From NCBI GenBank assembly GCA_035507035.1, contig DATJOJ010000042.1, forward strand, positions 96,511 through 160,510: 64,000 bases of DNA, written 5' to 3'. Made by a program: the position numbers and the translations under genes. Below, piece by piece: positions 26,881-35,809 of the stretch. The notes under the pieces were generated by a model. That model was not told the DNA's origin. It did no database searches and saw only the letters and a program-made list of their open reading frames with translations. Numbering within the stretch: the first letter of the stretch is position 1; each line of letters opens with the position of its first letter. Origin of the DNA: DATJOJ01 sp035507035. Its GTDB lineage: Bacteria > Acidobacteriota > Terriglobia > Terriglobales > Acidobacteriaceae.

Positions 26881-28083
26881 ATGAAGTTCAGATTGCTACT
26901 CATTTTCGCCCTCACAATGATCAATGCCCTGGCGACCGCAGGACATGGACAGAGTTTCCAGGTTCTGCATGACTTTGGAGCAGGCGAGGATGGGACGGTT
27001 CCCTACGGAGTAGCGGCAGCGAGGAGCGGCGAAGTGTTCGGAGTTACTGGGGGAGGGGGAGCCAACGGTTCCGGGACAGCGTTTGCGCTCAGCTTTGTAA
27101 ACGGGGCTTGGCAGGAAGCGGTAATCCACAGCTTCAGCTTCTTCGTGGATGGTTCCCCAGATAGTGGCGTTGCACTGGACGCCTATGGGAACATATACGG
27201 CACTGCGGCCGGGGGCCCCCAAGGGAAGGCGGTTGTCTACGAGCTGTCTCGGGGCGACGGCTGGGCCTCGAACATTCTGTACGACTCGGGTGCCGGTCCC
27301 GGTGTAACTATTAACGGGGGAAGCAGCGTATTTGGTGCGATAGGGCCGGGCGACCACCTAGCGGGAGCCATCGCGGAGCTATCGCCGAGTCAGAACGGCT
27401 GGATTTACTCGCCGCTCTATAGCTTCTGCAGCCTGCCCAAATGCGTAGACGGGTACGACGTGAAGTGGCCTCTCACACTGGACGCCAAAGGAGACATCTA
27501 CGGCGCCACCTACTTCGGCGGCAACGGCTACGGCTTAGCCTTCGAATTGAGCCACAACTTGGCGTCCTCGTCGGCCAGCGGTTCCTGGACCTACCACATC
27601 ATGCATGCTTTCGGCTCGTTCCCCACCGACGGAGGTTACCCCGGAAGCGGCTTGGTGCTGGACAAGCTCGGCAATGCCTATGGGGTCTCTTATAACGGAG
27701 GCGCGAACGGCGACGGCGCGGTCTACAAGCTCACGCCAATCACTGCCGCTCCCGGAGCCTGGGCCGAGACACAGATTTACAACTTTCCGTCTGACCTGCA
27801 GACTGGCGGCTTTCCGGTCGGCAACCTCGTTTTCGACCAGGCGGGTAATTTGTACGGCTCAGCGGGAGGTGGTACCGGCTGCAATGCCTTCGGCTGTGGC
27901 GTGATCTTCAAGCTGACGCCGCAAAAAAACGGCCAGTGGAGCTACAGCGTGGTCCATTATTTCAACGGGCAGGACGGCTTCGGTCCCAACCCGCTCGCCA
28001 TCGACCAAAATGGAAACCTATTCGGCACGACGCAGTCCGGCGGCACCTACAATCTTGGCGTGGCGTTCGAAATCACGCCGTAG
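26881..28083 (+). CDS. Secreted GloVer-repeat (TIGR03803-type) protein
   Basis: Exported beta-propeller-like protein of 400 residues with a signal peptide (MKFRLLLIFALTMINALATAGHG). It has about eight repeats of the form LxFDxxGNLYGSAxxGG followed by GxVFKLTP, for example LVLDKLGNAYGVSYNGG and LVFDQAGNLYGSAGGG. These proteins are abundant in Acidobacteriota and Verrucomicrobiota; their role is unknown, perhaps surface binding. ATG at 26881 gives the signal peptide; an ATG at 26815 would add a non-signal-like stretch. A second member is encoded at 54183. It ends directly against the convergent hydrolase. Confidence 0.82.
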   Translation: MKFRLLLIFALTMINALATAGHGQSFQVLHDFGAGEDGTVPYGVAAARSGEVFGVTGGGGANGSGTAFALSFVNGAWQEAVIHSFSFFVDGSPDSGVALDAYGNIYGTAAGGPQGKAVVYELSRGDGWASNILYDSGAGPGVTINGGSSVFGAIGPGDHLAGAIAELSPSQNGWIYSPLYSFCSLPKCVDGYDVKWPLTLDAKGDIYGATYFGGNGYGLAFELSHNLASSSASGSWTYHIMHAFGSFPTDGGYPGSGLVLDKLGNAYGVSYNGGANGDGAVYKLTPITAAPGAWAETQIYNFPSDLQTGGFPVGNLVFDQAGNLYGSAGGGTGCNAFGCGVIFKLTPQKNGQWSYSVVHYFNGQDGFGPNPLAIDQNGNLFGTTQSGGTYNLGVAFEITP

Positions 28084-28995
28084 TCATGATTTACCAATCG
28101 TGCCAGCCGTCTGGTGCAAAAATTCCGCCACCGCCAAGCTGAACTCTTCCGGCGCTTCCTCATACGGTAAGTGCCCAATTCCCTCCATCATCACCAACCG
28201 GCAGTCGCGGAAGTACTTCTTCAATTCCCGCGCGGATGCAGGATTCACGGCGGCGTCCCGGCTACCCCACAGCAATAGCGTTGGAACTTGTGGGAGGTGC
28301 GGCAAGATCGATCGCAATTGTTCAAGATCGCGATTCCACGATCGCAGCACGGATATCGTGTTCGCCAATCCGCCAAGCCGCAGCAGCGGTTTCATGTAGC
28401 CTTCGAGCGTCCCCGGACGAATTCTCTGCGTGTCGCCAAACAGGCGGCGAAAATAGAACTCATGCAACATGTCAAGACGTGGCAGCAGCCACAAAACCAA
28501 CGGAGCGATCACAGGGCTACAAAGGAAAGGCGCCAGAATTCTCCCATGCGCCGACCAGGGATTCACCGGCGCGACCAGAACCAGCCTACGAACGCGTTGC
28601 GGTGCCAGCGCTGCCAGCATCATCGCGAGTCCTCCGCCGTAGGACGTGCCCATTATGTCGCAACGCGATAGACCGGCAGCGTCCATGAACCGAAACAAAC
28701 CGTGAGCGCCCGCACGCAGCGAGCCGTCACCGTCCGCCGAAGGCTCCGACAGCCCGCTGCCCGGCAGGTCCACGGCGTAAACTTCGGCTTGGCTCGCCAA
28801 CGCCGGCACAACATTCCGCCAGGAATACGAATGTCCCAGCAATCCATGGATCAACAGCAACGGCGGCCCAGATCCCGCATGACGATACCGCCAGCGCCGT
28901 CTTTCAACGGTGACGTTCAGGTCTTCGACTGGAATTTTGTGAGGATCGTTGGGCGTGATTGCGACTTTCACCGCGATTCTGGCTGCTCCGTGCAA
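28084..28995 (-). CDS. Alpha/beta hydrolase
   Basis: A 303-residue serine hydrolase of the alpha/beta fold. The oxyanion-hole segment LLLIHGLLGHSYSW, nucleophile elbow GTSYGGG, acid in GSRDAAVNP and base in GIGHLPYEEAPEEF are all present. A helical cap of about 70 residues (140-215) suggests a hydrophobic substrate; haloalkane dehalogenase, epoxide hydrolase and ester hydrolase relatives share this layout, so specificity is open. There is no signal peptide. Its stop abuts the stop of the convergent GloVer gene. Confidence 0.82.
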   Translation of the reverse strand: MHGAARIAVKVAITPNDPHKIPVEDLNVTVERRRWRYRHAGSGPPLLLIHGLLGHSYSWRNVVPALASQAEVYAVDLPGSGLSEPSADGDGSLRAGAHGLFRFMDAAGLSRCDIMGTSYGGGLAMMLAALAPQRVRRLVLVAPVNPWSAHGRILAPFLCSPVIAPLVLWLLPRLDMLHEFYFRRLFGDTQRIRPGTLEGYMKPLLRLGGLANTISVLRSWNRDLEQLRSILPHLPQVPTLLLWGSRDAAVNPASARELKKYFRDCRLVMMEGIGHLPYEEAPEEFSLAVAEFLHQTAGTIGKS

Positions 28996-29048
28996 CTTTT
29001 CTGACGCTGCGCGCTTCTATCTATTTATATCGCCTCTGTCGCTTCTTT

Positions 29049-29073
29049 AAGGGAGGGGCAAGATCCCTCCCTT
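29049..29073. terminator. Hairpin downstream of the aminotransferase gene
   Basis: AAGGGAGGG and CCCTCCCTT form a perfect nine-base stem around GCAAGAT. The T-rich stretch (CTTTTTC) lies on the plus-strand side. For the minus-strand aminotransferase the U-tract is poor, so the orientation is uncertain. Confidence 0.5.
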
Positions 29074-29122
29074 CTTTTTCGCCGGTGAATAGCGGTGGGA
29101 AAGCCCCGAAGCGCGCCCTCGT

Positions 29123-30337
29123 CTAAGCTGCTTTTTGCTTTCGCCGCTTTTGCCCAAGCAGGCTTTTGAGCACGCGAATGCCTTTGTCGACGTGCTTTTC
29201 TTGCAGCAAGTACGGCGGCAGGAAGCGCAAGACAGTGTCTTGTGTACTGTTGAACAATATCCCTTTGGCAAGAGCTTGCTCGACCATCGGCCGAGCAGGA
29301 ACTTCCAGTTGCAAGCCTTGGATGAAGCCACGCCCTCGCACCTCCCTCGCTGCTCCGTAAACTTCTGTCAACAATTTCAATTCCTGCTGAAGATATGCTC
29401 CGACACGCGCGACATTTTCGAGCAACCGATCCTCTTCGACTGTCGCCAGGTATTCCAGTGCCACCCGGCAAGCCAGTGGCCCGCCGCCAAACGTTGTTCC
29501 ATGCTGGCCGACAGAAATCGCCGAAGCAAATTCCTCTTTCGCCAGAAACGCACCCAACGGCAAGCCCGCTGCGATGGGCTTTGCAATCGCGACGATATCC
29601 GGCACAACCCCGAAAGTCTGAAACGCGAAAATTGTTCCCGTCCGGCCCAACCCGCACTGAATTTCGTCGAAGATCAGCGCAGCTCGATGCCGGTCCGCGA
29701 GCGCCCGGCACTCCTGCAGAAATTCCGTTGAGCACTCGTAGATCCCCCCTTCGCCAAAGATCGGCTCCAGCACAATCGCGCAAGTATTGTCATCAACCGC
29801 CGCACGCAAAGCTTCCACATCGTTGCGCGGAACAAACGTCACATCTTCCAGCAGCGGCTCAAATCCCTTGCGGTATTTATCCTGACCAGTCAGTGACATC
29901 GAACCAAAGGTGCGCCCATGATACGAGCCTTCAAGCGCGACCAAGCGAGACTTGGCCTCACCTCCGATGCGGTGTCCGGCCAATCGAGCCAATTTGATGG
30001 AGCCTTCTATGGCCTCCGTGCCGCTATTTGAAAAGAATGCGCGCTGCAAACCCGAAAGCCCGCACAGTTTCTCAGCAAGCAACCCCTGGTACTCGTTGTA
30101 ATAAAGATTGGAAAGATGAATCGCTCGCGCCGCCTGCTCGCGAATCGTCTTCACGATCCGCGGATGTGAGTGGCCAAGCGCATTCACGCCCAGCCCCGCG
30201 ACAAAATCCAGGTATCGCTTGCCGTCGACGTCAAATAGAAGGACGCCCTTGCCGCGCTCGAAGACGACGGGATAACGGTTATAGGTCTGCAACAGAAAGT
30301 TCTTTTCGCGCTGTGTGATCTCTTCCGCTTTGCTCAT
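29123..30337 (-). CDS. argD: Class III aminotransferase, acetylornithine aminotransferase-like
   Basis: PLP-dependent transaminase of 404 residues, probably acting on N-acetylornithine in arginine synthesis. Visible: FSNSGTEAIEGSIKLAR, YHGRTFGSMSLTGQ, LEPIFGEGGIY, LIFDEIQCGLGRTG, and lysine K253 in VAIAKPIAAGLPLG for the PLP Schiff base. The ATG at 30337 replaces an upstream in-frame start at 30397, which would add 20 unlikely residues. No other arginine genes lie nearby, so a related omega-amino acid transaminase is possible. Confidence 0.78.
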   Translation of the reverse strand: MSKAEEITQREKNFLLQTYNRYPVVFERGKGVLLFDVDGKRYLDFVAGLGVNALGHSHPRIVKTIREQAARAIHLSNLYYNEYQGLLAEKLCGLSGLQRAFFSNSGTEAIEGSIKLARLAGHRIGGEAKSRLVALEGSYHGRTFGSMSLTGQDKYRKGFEPLLEDVTFVPRNDVEALRAAVDDNTCAIVLEPIFGEGGIYECSTEFLQECRALADRHRAALIFDEIQCGLGRTGTIFAFQTFGVVPDIVAIAKPIAAGLPLGAFLAKEEFASAISVGQHGTTFGGGPLACRVALEYLATVEEDRLLENVARVGAYLQQELKLLTEVYGAAREVRGRGFIQGLQLEVPARPMVEQALAKGILFNSTQDTVLRFLPPYLLQEKHVDKGIRVLKSLLGQKRRKQKAA

Positions 30338-30542
30338 AGTTGAAGAGACGATTCTACCCGACTCGCGTCTGTGACCGCTCTGGCTGTGATGGCACACTCA
30401 ACTGGCTTAGCAACAGTAACTCATGCCGCACCAATCTCTTACCAAATCTCACAACCTGCTTTCCAAAAAGCATATCTTTACCCCATTAGACCCACTATAA
30501 TCGTGGAAGCTAATGGATTGGTTGTAGTTAGCTCGTCCCCCT

Positions 30543-33443
30543 ATGCCGTCTGCAGTGGCAGTGAACGTGCACAGCCCAGAAAGGGAGTTTCTCCCTCTGC
30601 GGCCAGCACCGCCTCCGCAGTCCATGAACCGCGACTTTCAAATCCGATTCACGGCGATACTGCTGACGCTGCTGACCGCCGCCGGCATCGTTCTAGCTTG
30701 GATCAACTTCCAAAAGGAGCGCGAGTTCCAAGTCCCCATCGACGGCGCATGGTGGGTCGAGGATAACGGCCGCTTGGTTGCCGAGCGCGTCGACCCCGAC
30801 GGCCCTGCGCTTCGGGCCGACGTGAAGGTTGGGGACCAGCTCACAGCCGTCGATGACCACCAGGTCACCAGTGTCGCCGACCTCATGCGCCAGCTCTACC
30901 GCGTGGGCGCCTGGTCGAAGGCAAAGTATTCTCTCGTCCGCGGCTCGGTCCCGGTGGATGTCACCGTTATCCCAGCTCCCGCCGAACGCTCTCAATACAA
31001 CTGGCTGCGTCTGATCGGCCTGATTTATCTCGGCATCGGTCTCTACGTCCTGCTGCGCCGCTGGACTGCGCCCGGCTCAACCCATTTCTACGTTTTTTGC
31101 CTCGTCTCGTTCGTTTTTTACTGTTTCCACTACAGCGGCAAACTCAACTCGTTTGATTGGACGATCTACTGGGGCAACGTCATCGCGGGTCTGCTTCAGC
31201 CCGCACTATTTCTGCATTTTGTTCTCGTCTTCCCCGAAAAACGAGAGCTGGTGAAAAAGCATCGCTGGTTCATCTCGTCGGTCTATCTGCCCGGATTGCT
31301 GTTGCTGGGCGTGCAAATCTTCGCCCTGCGTTTCCTGCGCGCCAGCGAAGTCTTGCGATGGAATCTGGACCGAGTGCAAATGGGTTATCTCGCTATTCTG
31401 TTCATCGCAGCGGCCATCGTGCTGCTCTATAGCTATCGCAAGGCCAGAATTCCGATTCTGCGCCAGCAGTTGAAATGGGTGACTCGCGGCACCATTCTGG
31501 CCATCACGCCCTTCACGCTCTTCTACGTGATTCCCTACATGACGGGCGCATTGCCTACGAATCTCATGCGCGTTTCGGTGCTCTCGCTCGGGATTCTGCC
31601 GCTTACTTTCGGCTATGCCATCTTCCGCTACCGCTTGATGGACGTCGATCTGATCTTCAAGCGCGGCATGGTGTATACCCTGGCTGCGGCCGCAATTGCC
31701 GGCTCTTACTTCGCCGTAATCGCAGGTATTGCCGAGTTGGTTCATGCGCGCGTCCCCAGTACCGGTCCGGTCGGATTGACCTTGGCCATCGTGGTCACCG
31801 CGCTCTTGTTCGACCCGGTACGCAAGTGGATCCAGGAACACATCGACCAGTTCTTCTACCGCACACGTTACGACTATCGCCGCACGCTGATCGAATTTGG
31901 CCGCGAACTTAGCGCCGAAACCGATCTCGAGAAAATGGTCGCCGCCGTCGTCGATCGTCTTTCCCGCACCCTGCTCGTGGACCGCATGGCGATCTTCCTC
32001 TCCACGCCCGAGCCACCGCATCATTTTGTGTTGGCAAAGTCCTTCGGCATGACACAGACCGCTGGACTGGATTTGAGTTTCCTGAGCAGGCCGCGTCCGG
32101 AGATGGAAGCCGGCCATCTGTTCTTCGACAACACCCATCTCGTGCCTCGGGAAAGCCCTACAGCTCAGCAGGCCATCGCTCGGCTCGACTTCAACTACTA
32201 CATTCCCTGTCGCTCGCAGAAACAGATCGTCGCGGTGCTGGGTCTGGGCAAGACCGTGGAAGGCGATTTCCTGTCCAGCGAGGACGTAGAGTTGCTTGAA
32301 ACTCTCGCCGGCTACCTCTGCATCGCAATTCAGAATGCCCGCCTCTACGCCTCACTCGAGCAAAAAGTCGCCGAATACGAACGCTTGAAGGATTTCAACG
32401 AGAACATCGTCGAATCCATCAACGTGGGCGTTTTGGCGGTAGACCTCGAAGACCGCGTCGAGTCCTGGAATTCGCAGATGGAAGTGATGTACGCTCTGCC
32501 TCGCTGGCAAGCTTTAACGCACTCGCTAAGTGAAATTTTTTCAGCAACCTTTGTCGAAGAGTTCTATCGCGTGCGTCAGAATCCCGGCATTCACAATCTT
32601 TACAAGTTCCGCCTCAACACTCCCGCCGGAGAGACACGCATCGTCAATGTCGCCATCGCGCCCCTGGTCACGAAAAAATTCAACGTCATCGGCCGACTCA
32701 TCATCATGGACGACATCACCGAGCGAGTCGAACTCGAAGTTCAGCTTTCCCAGGCCGACAAACTTTCATCCATCGGATTGCTGGCTGCCGGCGTTGCCCA
32801 TGAGGTCAATACCCCGCTCGCCGTCATTTCTTCCTACGCCCAGATGCTTGCCAAGCAAGTTCAGAATGAGCCGCACAAGAGTTCCCTGCTCGACAAAATC
32901 ACGCGCCAGACCTTCCGCGCTTCCGAAATCGTCAATAACTTGCTCAATTTTTCCCGCACCAGCGGCACCGAGTTTAGCGAGGTCGACGTCAACAAAATTA
33001 TCCTCGATACCCTCGCTCTGCTCGAGCATCAGTTCAAGACTTCGAAGATCCGCATCGAAAAAGACCTGGCCAACATACCGTTCATCAGTGGGAACGCCGG
33101 CCGTCTGCAACAGGTTTTCCTGAATCTATTCCTCAATGCGAAAGACGCCATGGCCGCCGGCGGCACGCTGCGCATCTCAACCTCAAACGGCGATGGCGTT
33201 AGCGTACTGGTTGCCGATACTGGGAGCGGAATTGCACAAGAACATATTCACCGCATTTACGATCCCTTTTTCACCACCAAGACTGCGCGCGAGGGTCAGC
33301 CGCGCGGCACCGGATTGGGCCTGTCGGTGACCTACGGAATCATTCAGGAGCACGCCGGAAAAATTCGCGTGGAGAGCCGGCCCGGCGAAGGCACCAGTTT
33401 TTATCTCGATTTTCCTTTGATGCGAAAGGCAGTAAATGTCTGA
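30543..33443 (+). CDS. Membrane sensor histidine kinase with PDZ, GAF and PAS domains (NtrB-like)
   Basis: A 966-residue hybrid-topology sensor. After one helix (about 37-54) comes a PDZ-like domain (75-145), then about eight membrane helices to about 430, a GAF domain (about 455-605), a PAS domain (about 625-735), HisKA with the phosphorylated His753 in GVAHEVNTPLAVI, and the ATPase with NLFLNAKDAM, DTGSGI and GTGLGLSVTYGI. It phosphorylates the response regulator whose gene overlaps its last eight bases. The signal is unknown. The first 27 residues are Pro-rich and M28 is an alternative start. Confidence 0.88.
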   Translation: MPSAVAVNVHSPEREFLPLRPAPPPQSMNRDFQIRFTAILLTLLTAAGIVLAWINFQKEREFQVPIDGAWWVEDNGRLVAERVDPDGPALRADVKVGDQLTAVDDHQVTSVADLMRQLYRVGAWSKAKYSLVRGSVPVDVTVIPAPAERSQYNWLRLIGLIYLGIGLYVLLRRWTAPGSTHFYVFCLVSFVFYCFHYSGKLNSFDWTIYWGNVIAGLLQPALFLHFVLVFPEKRELVKKHRWFISSVYLPGLLLLGVQIFALRFLRASEVLRWNLDRVQMGYLAILFIAAAIVLLYSYRKARIPILRQQLKWVTRGTILAITPFTLFYVIPYMTGALPTNLMRVSVLSLGILPLTFGYAIFRYRLMDVDLIFKRGMVYTLAAAAIAGSYFAVIAGIAELVHARVPSTGPVGLTLAIVVTALLFDPVRKWIQEHIDQFFYRTRYDYRRTLIEFGRELSAETDLEKMVAAVVDRLSRTLLVDRMAIFLSTPEPPHHFVLAKSFGMTQTAGLDLSFLSRPRPEMEAGHLFFDNTHLVPRESPTAQQAIARLDFNYYIPCRSQKQIVAVLGLGKTVEGDFLSSEDVELLETLAGYLCIAIQNARLYASLEQKVAEYERLKDFNENIVESINVGVLAVDLEDRVESWNSQMEVMYALPRWQALTHSLSEIFSATFVEEFYRVRQNPGIHNLYKFRLNTPAGETRIVNVAIAPLVTKKFNVIGRLIIMDDITERVELEVQLSQADKLSSIGLLAAGVAHEVNTPLAVISSYAQMLAKQVQNEPHKSSLLDKITRQTFRASEIVNNLLNFSRTSGTEFSEVDVNKIILDTLALLEHQFKTSKIRIEKDLANIPFISGNAGRLQQVFLNLFLNAKDAMAAGGTLRISTSNGDGVSVLVADTGSGIAQEHIHRIYDPFFTTKTAREGQPRGTGLGLSVTYGIIQEHAGKIRVESRPGEGTSFYLDFPLMRKAVNV

Positions 33444-34872
33444 AGTAGCCGTCATCTCGCGTAGTGCTGCGAAGGCCCCATCGGCGTCGTCCCCCGGTTG
33501 GGTCTTGATCATCGATGACGAAGCCGAAATCCGAGAATCGCTGGAAACTCTGCTTGGCCTCGAAGGCTATGCCGTGGAATCGGCCAGCAGCGGCGAGGAA
33601 GGCTTGTCACGACTGGCCGAGCGCAGTTTTGATCTCGTGCTACTCGACTTGGCGCTTCCCGATCGCAGCGGTATGGAGCTGCTCGCAGATATTCGCAATC
33701 AGGACTCTCAACTCGCGATCATCATGATAACGGCTTACGGCACGGTCGAGAACGCCGTCCGAGCCATGCAGGTGGGCGCCGCCAACTTCATCCAGAAACC
33801 CTGGGATAACGAAAAGCTTCTCGCGGACGTGCGCGCTGCCATTGCCCGCCGCCGCGCGGAAGAAGAAAACATTCAGCTCAAGCGCGCCCTTAAGCAGCGC
33901 TACAACTTCGAGCACATTGTCGGCAAGAGCGAGCCCATGCTGAAGATTTTCGATCTTGTGGGACAGGTTGCGGCCAGCCGTTCCACCGTGCTCTTGCAAG
34001 GCGAAAGCGGAACCGGGAAAGAGCTGATTGCCAAAGCTATCCACTTGAATTCCCCGCGCCGCGAGCACTCCTTTGTTCCAGTCAACACCGGCTCCATGCC
34101 TCCCGATCTTCTGGAATCCACGCTCTTTGGCCACGTCAAAGGCGCTTTCACCAGCGCTGTCGCGTCCAAGAAAGGTCTGTTTGAAGTCGCGGATCGCGGC
34201 ACGATTTTCCTTGATGAAATCGGCAACATGAGCCTGGACACCCAGAGCAAGATCTTACGCGTGCTTCAAGACCGTAAATTCATGCACCTCGGCGGGGTGC
34301 ACGAAATTCAGGTCGACGTCCGCATTATCGCCGCCACCAACGCCGACCTGCGGCAACTCGTGCAGGATGGACGCTTCCGCGAAGATCTGTTCTATCGGCT
34401 GAATGTGATCACCATTGATCTGCCGCCGCTTCGCCAGCGTAAAGAAGACATTCCCCTGTTGGCCGCGCACTTCTTGGAAAAATACGCCAAAGAGAACGAC
34501 CGTCCAGTTGTGCGCCTGACTCCTGAATCGCTGCGTCTGCTAATGGGCTACTCGTGGCCCGGCAATGTTCGTGAACTGGAAAACGTCATCGAGCGTGCCG
34601 TCGTGCTCTCCACGGAAACCGATGTCGGTCCCGATCTCCTTCCCGACCAGATTATCGGCCGCAGCGCGGCTTTGCCTTCCCTGGAGCATCGCGCCGACGC
34701 CTCGCTTTTCGACATTGTGGATGACGTTCAGCGCCAAATCATCGTCGACATGCTCGAGAAATGCTCCTGGAACCAGACCGAGGCGGCAGAAAGATTCCGC
34801 GTTCCCCTGTCCACCCTGAATCAGAAGATCAAACGTCTGGGAATCGAGATCAAACGCAAAGCGAAAGAGTAG
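33436..34872 (+). CDS. Sigma-54-dependent response regulator, NtrC family (GAFTSA variant)
   Basis: A 478-residue activator with receiver domain (1-130, phospho-acceptor D71 in LLDLALPD), AAA+ domain with Walker A GESGTGKE at about 189-196, Walker B GTIFLDEIG, arginine-finger region FREDLFYRLNV, and a C-terminal Fis-type helix-turn-helix (about 440-475). The sigma-54 contact loop at 236-241 reads GAFTSA where GAFTGA is usual, so activation of sigma-54 may be altered. It is coupled to the kinase gene by an eight-base overlap, so the two form a cognate pair. Target promoters are unknown. Confidence 0.9.
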   Translation: MSEVAVISRSAAKAPSASSPGWVLIIDDEAEIRESLETLLGLEGYAVESASSGEEGLSRLAERSFDLVLLDLALPDRSGMELLADIRNQDSQLAIIMITAYGTVENAVRAMQVGAANFIQKPWDNEKLLADVRAAIARRRAEEENIQLKRALKQRYNFEHIVGKSEPMLKIFDLVGQVAASRSTVLLQGESGTGKELIAKAIHLNSPRREHSFVPVNTGSMPPDLLESTLFGHVKGAFTSAVASKKGLFEVADRGTIFLDEIGNMSLDTQSKILRVLQDRKFMHLGGVHEIQVDVRIIAATNADLRQLVQDGRFREDLFYRLNVITIDLPPLRQRKEDIPLLAAHFLEKYAKENDRPVVRLTPESLRLLMGYSWPGNVRELENVIERAVVLSTETDVGPDLLPDQIIGRSAALPSLEHRADASLFDIVDDVQRQIIVDMLEKCSWNQTEAAERFRVPLSTLNQKIKRLGIEIKRKAKE

Positions 34873-34904
34873 TCTCGACCGCTGCCACTGGAAGCAAGCA
34901 TTTC

Positions 34905-34958
34905 GCATTTGGCACCCAGCCAAACAGGCCAAGTACCAAGTCCTAACTTGCCAAATGC
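34905..34958. repeat. Ten-base inverted repeat after the two-component operon
   Basis: GCATTTGGCA and TGCCAAATGC flank 34 bases containing AGTACCAAGT. It could be a hairpin at the operon end or a degenerate interspersed repeat; no U-tract follows, so a simple terminator is unlikely. Confidence 0.35.
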
Positions 34959-35024
34959 TCCAATGAGAGCAATAGTCTCGCACGAGTTATCCGCCGGCTT
35001 TCTGCTATATTTCGATGAGCGCCC

Positions 35025-35807
35025 ATGGAACTGATTTCGCCGACAGAACTCGCTAAAGAAAAGGTGTTGGCGGTGCAGGAGTACTCGGTTTTGGCCGGCC
35101 GAGCCGTTGGCGCCCTGTTCCGTCGTCCCCGCTACATCGCCGATATCGTCTATCAGGCCGACCTCATCGGCTTCGGATCGCTTCCGATTGTGGTGCTCAC
35201 CGGATTCTTCATCGGCGGCGCGCTCGCTCTTAATAGCGCGAGCACCTTGGAACGGTTTGGCTCACTCTCTCTAATCGGTCAACTTGTTTCCGTCGGAATG
35301 GTGCGCGAACTCGGCCCCGTTCTCACCGGTCTAATGGTCGCGGGGCGCAATGCCTCTGGTATGGCCAGCGAACTCGGTTCCATGGTTGTGACCGAGCAGA
35401 TTGACGCCATGCGCGCGCTGGGCACCGATCCCCTGAAAAAGCTGATCGCACCGCGCGTAGTTTCCACTGTCGTCATGTTATTTTTCTTGACGATCCTATG
35501 CGATTTGCTTGGTCTCTTCGGTGGAAGTCTGGTTTCCACTCTGCTCTTCGGCTTGGACTGGCACCAATACTGGAGCTCGGCCTGGCAGATACTTGTTTTT
35601 CAAGACGTGTTCATGGGCTTGGTCAAACCCGTTTTCTCTGGTTTTATCATCGCGACTGTCGGCTGTTATTACGGAATCACTGCCCGTGGAGGAACCCAAG
35701 GCGTAGGCCGCGCCACTACGCAGGCCATGGTCGCCTCCTCAGTTCTCATCATCATCGTAGATTTTTTCCTGACCCGACTGCTCATGACCATGTTCGGATA
35801 CCGTTAA
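35025..35807 (+). CDS. mlaE: MlaE-family ABC transporter permease
   Basis: A 260-residue inner-membrane permease of the phospholipid/retrograde lipid transport type. Five or six hydrophobic segments are seen, with the conserved block MVRELGPVLTGLMVAGRNASGMASELGSM, TEQIDAMRALGTDP and the late GTQGVGRATTQAMV. It works with the MlaF ATPase that starts two bases after its stop. A substrate-binding MlaD is not in the window. It keeps lipid asymmetry of the outer membrane in other Gram-negatives. The same order, permease then ATPase, is the usual arrangement. Confidence 0.88.
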   Translation: MELISPTELAKEKVLAVQEYSVLAGRAVGALFRRPRYIADIVYQADLIGFGSLPIVVLTGFFIGGALALNSASTLERFGSLSLIGQLVSVGMVRELGPVLTGLMVAGRNASGMASELGSMVVTEQIDAMRALGTDPLKKLIAPRVVSTVVMLFFLTILCDLLGLFGGSLVSTLLFGLDWHQYWSSAWQILVFQDVFMGLVKPVFSGFIIATVGCYYGITARGGTQGVGRATTQAMVASSVLIIIVDFFLTRLLMTMFGYR

Positions 35808-35809
35808 CC

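Noticed and set aside
29025..29783. 252-residue minus-strand open frame in another frame of the aminotransferase
   Set aside because: The aminotransferase frame carries all catalytic motifs; this one is a shifted shadow rich in Arg and Gly.
31206..32138. 310-residue minus-strand open frame opposite the sensor kinase
   Set aside because: The kinase frame is unmistakable; this one has no domain.
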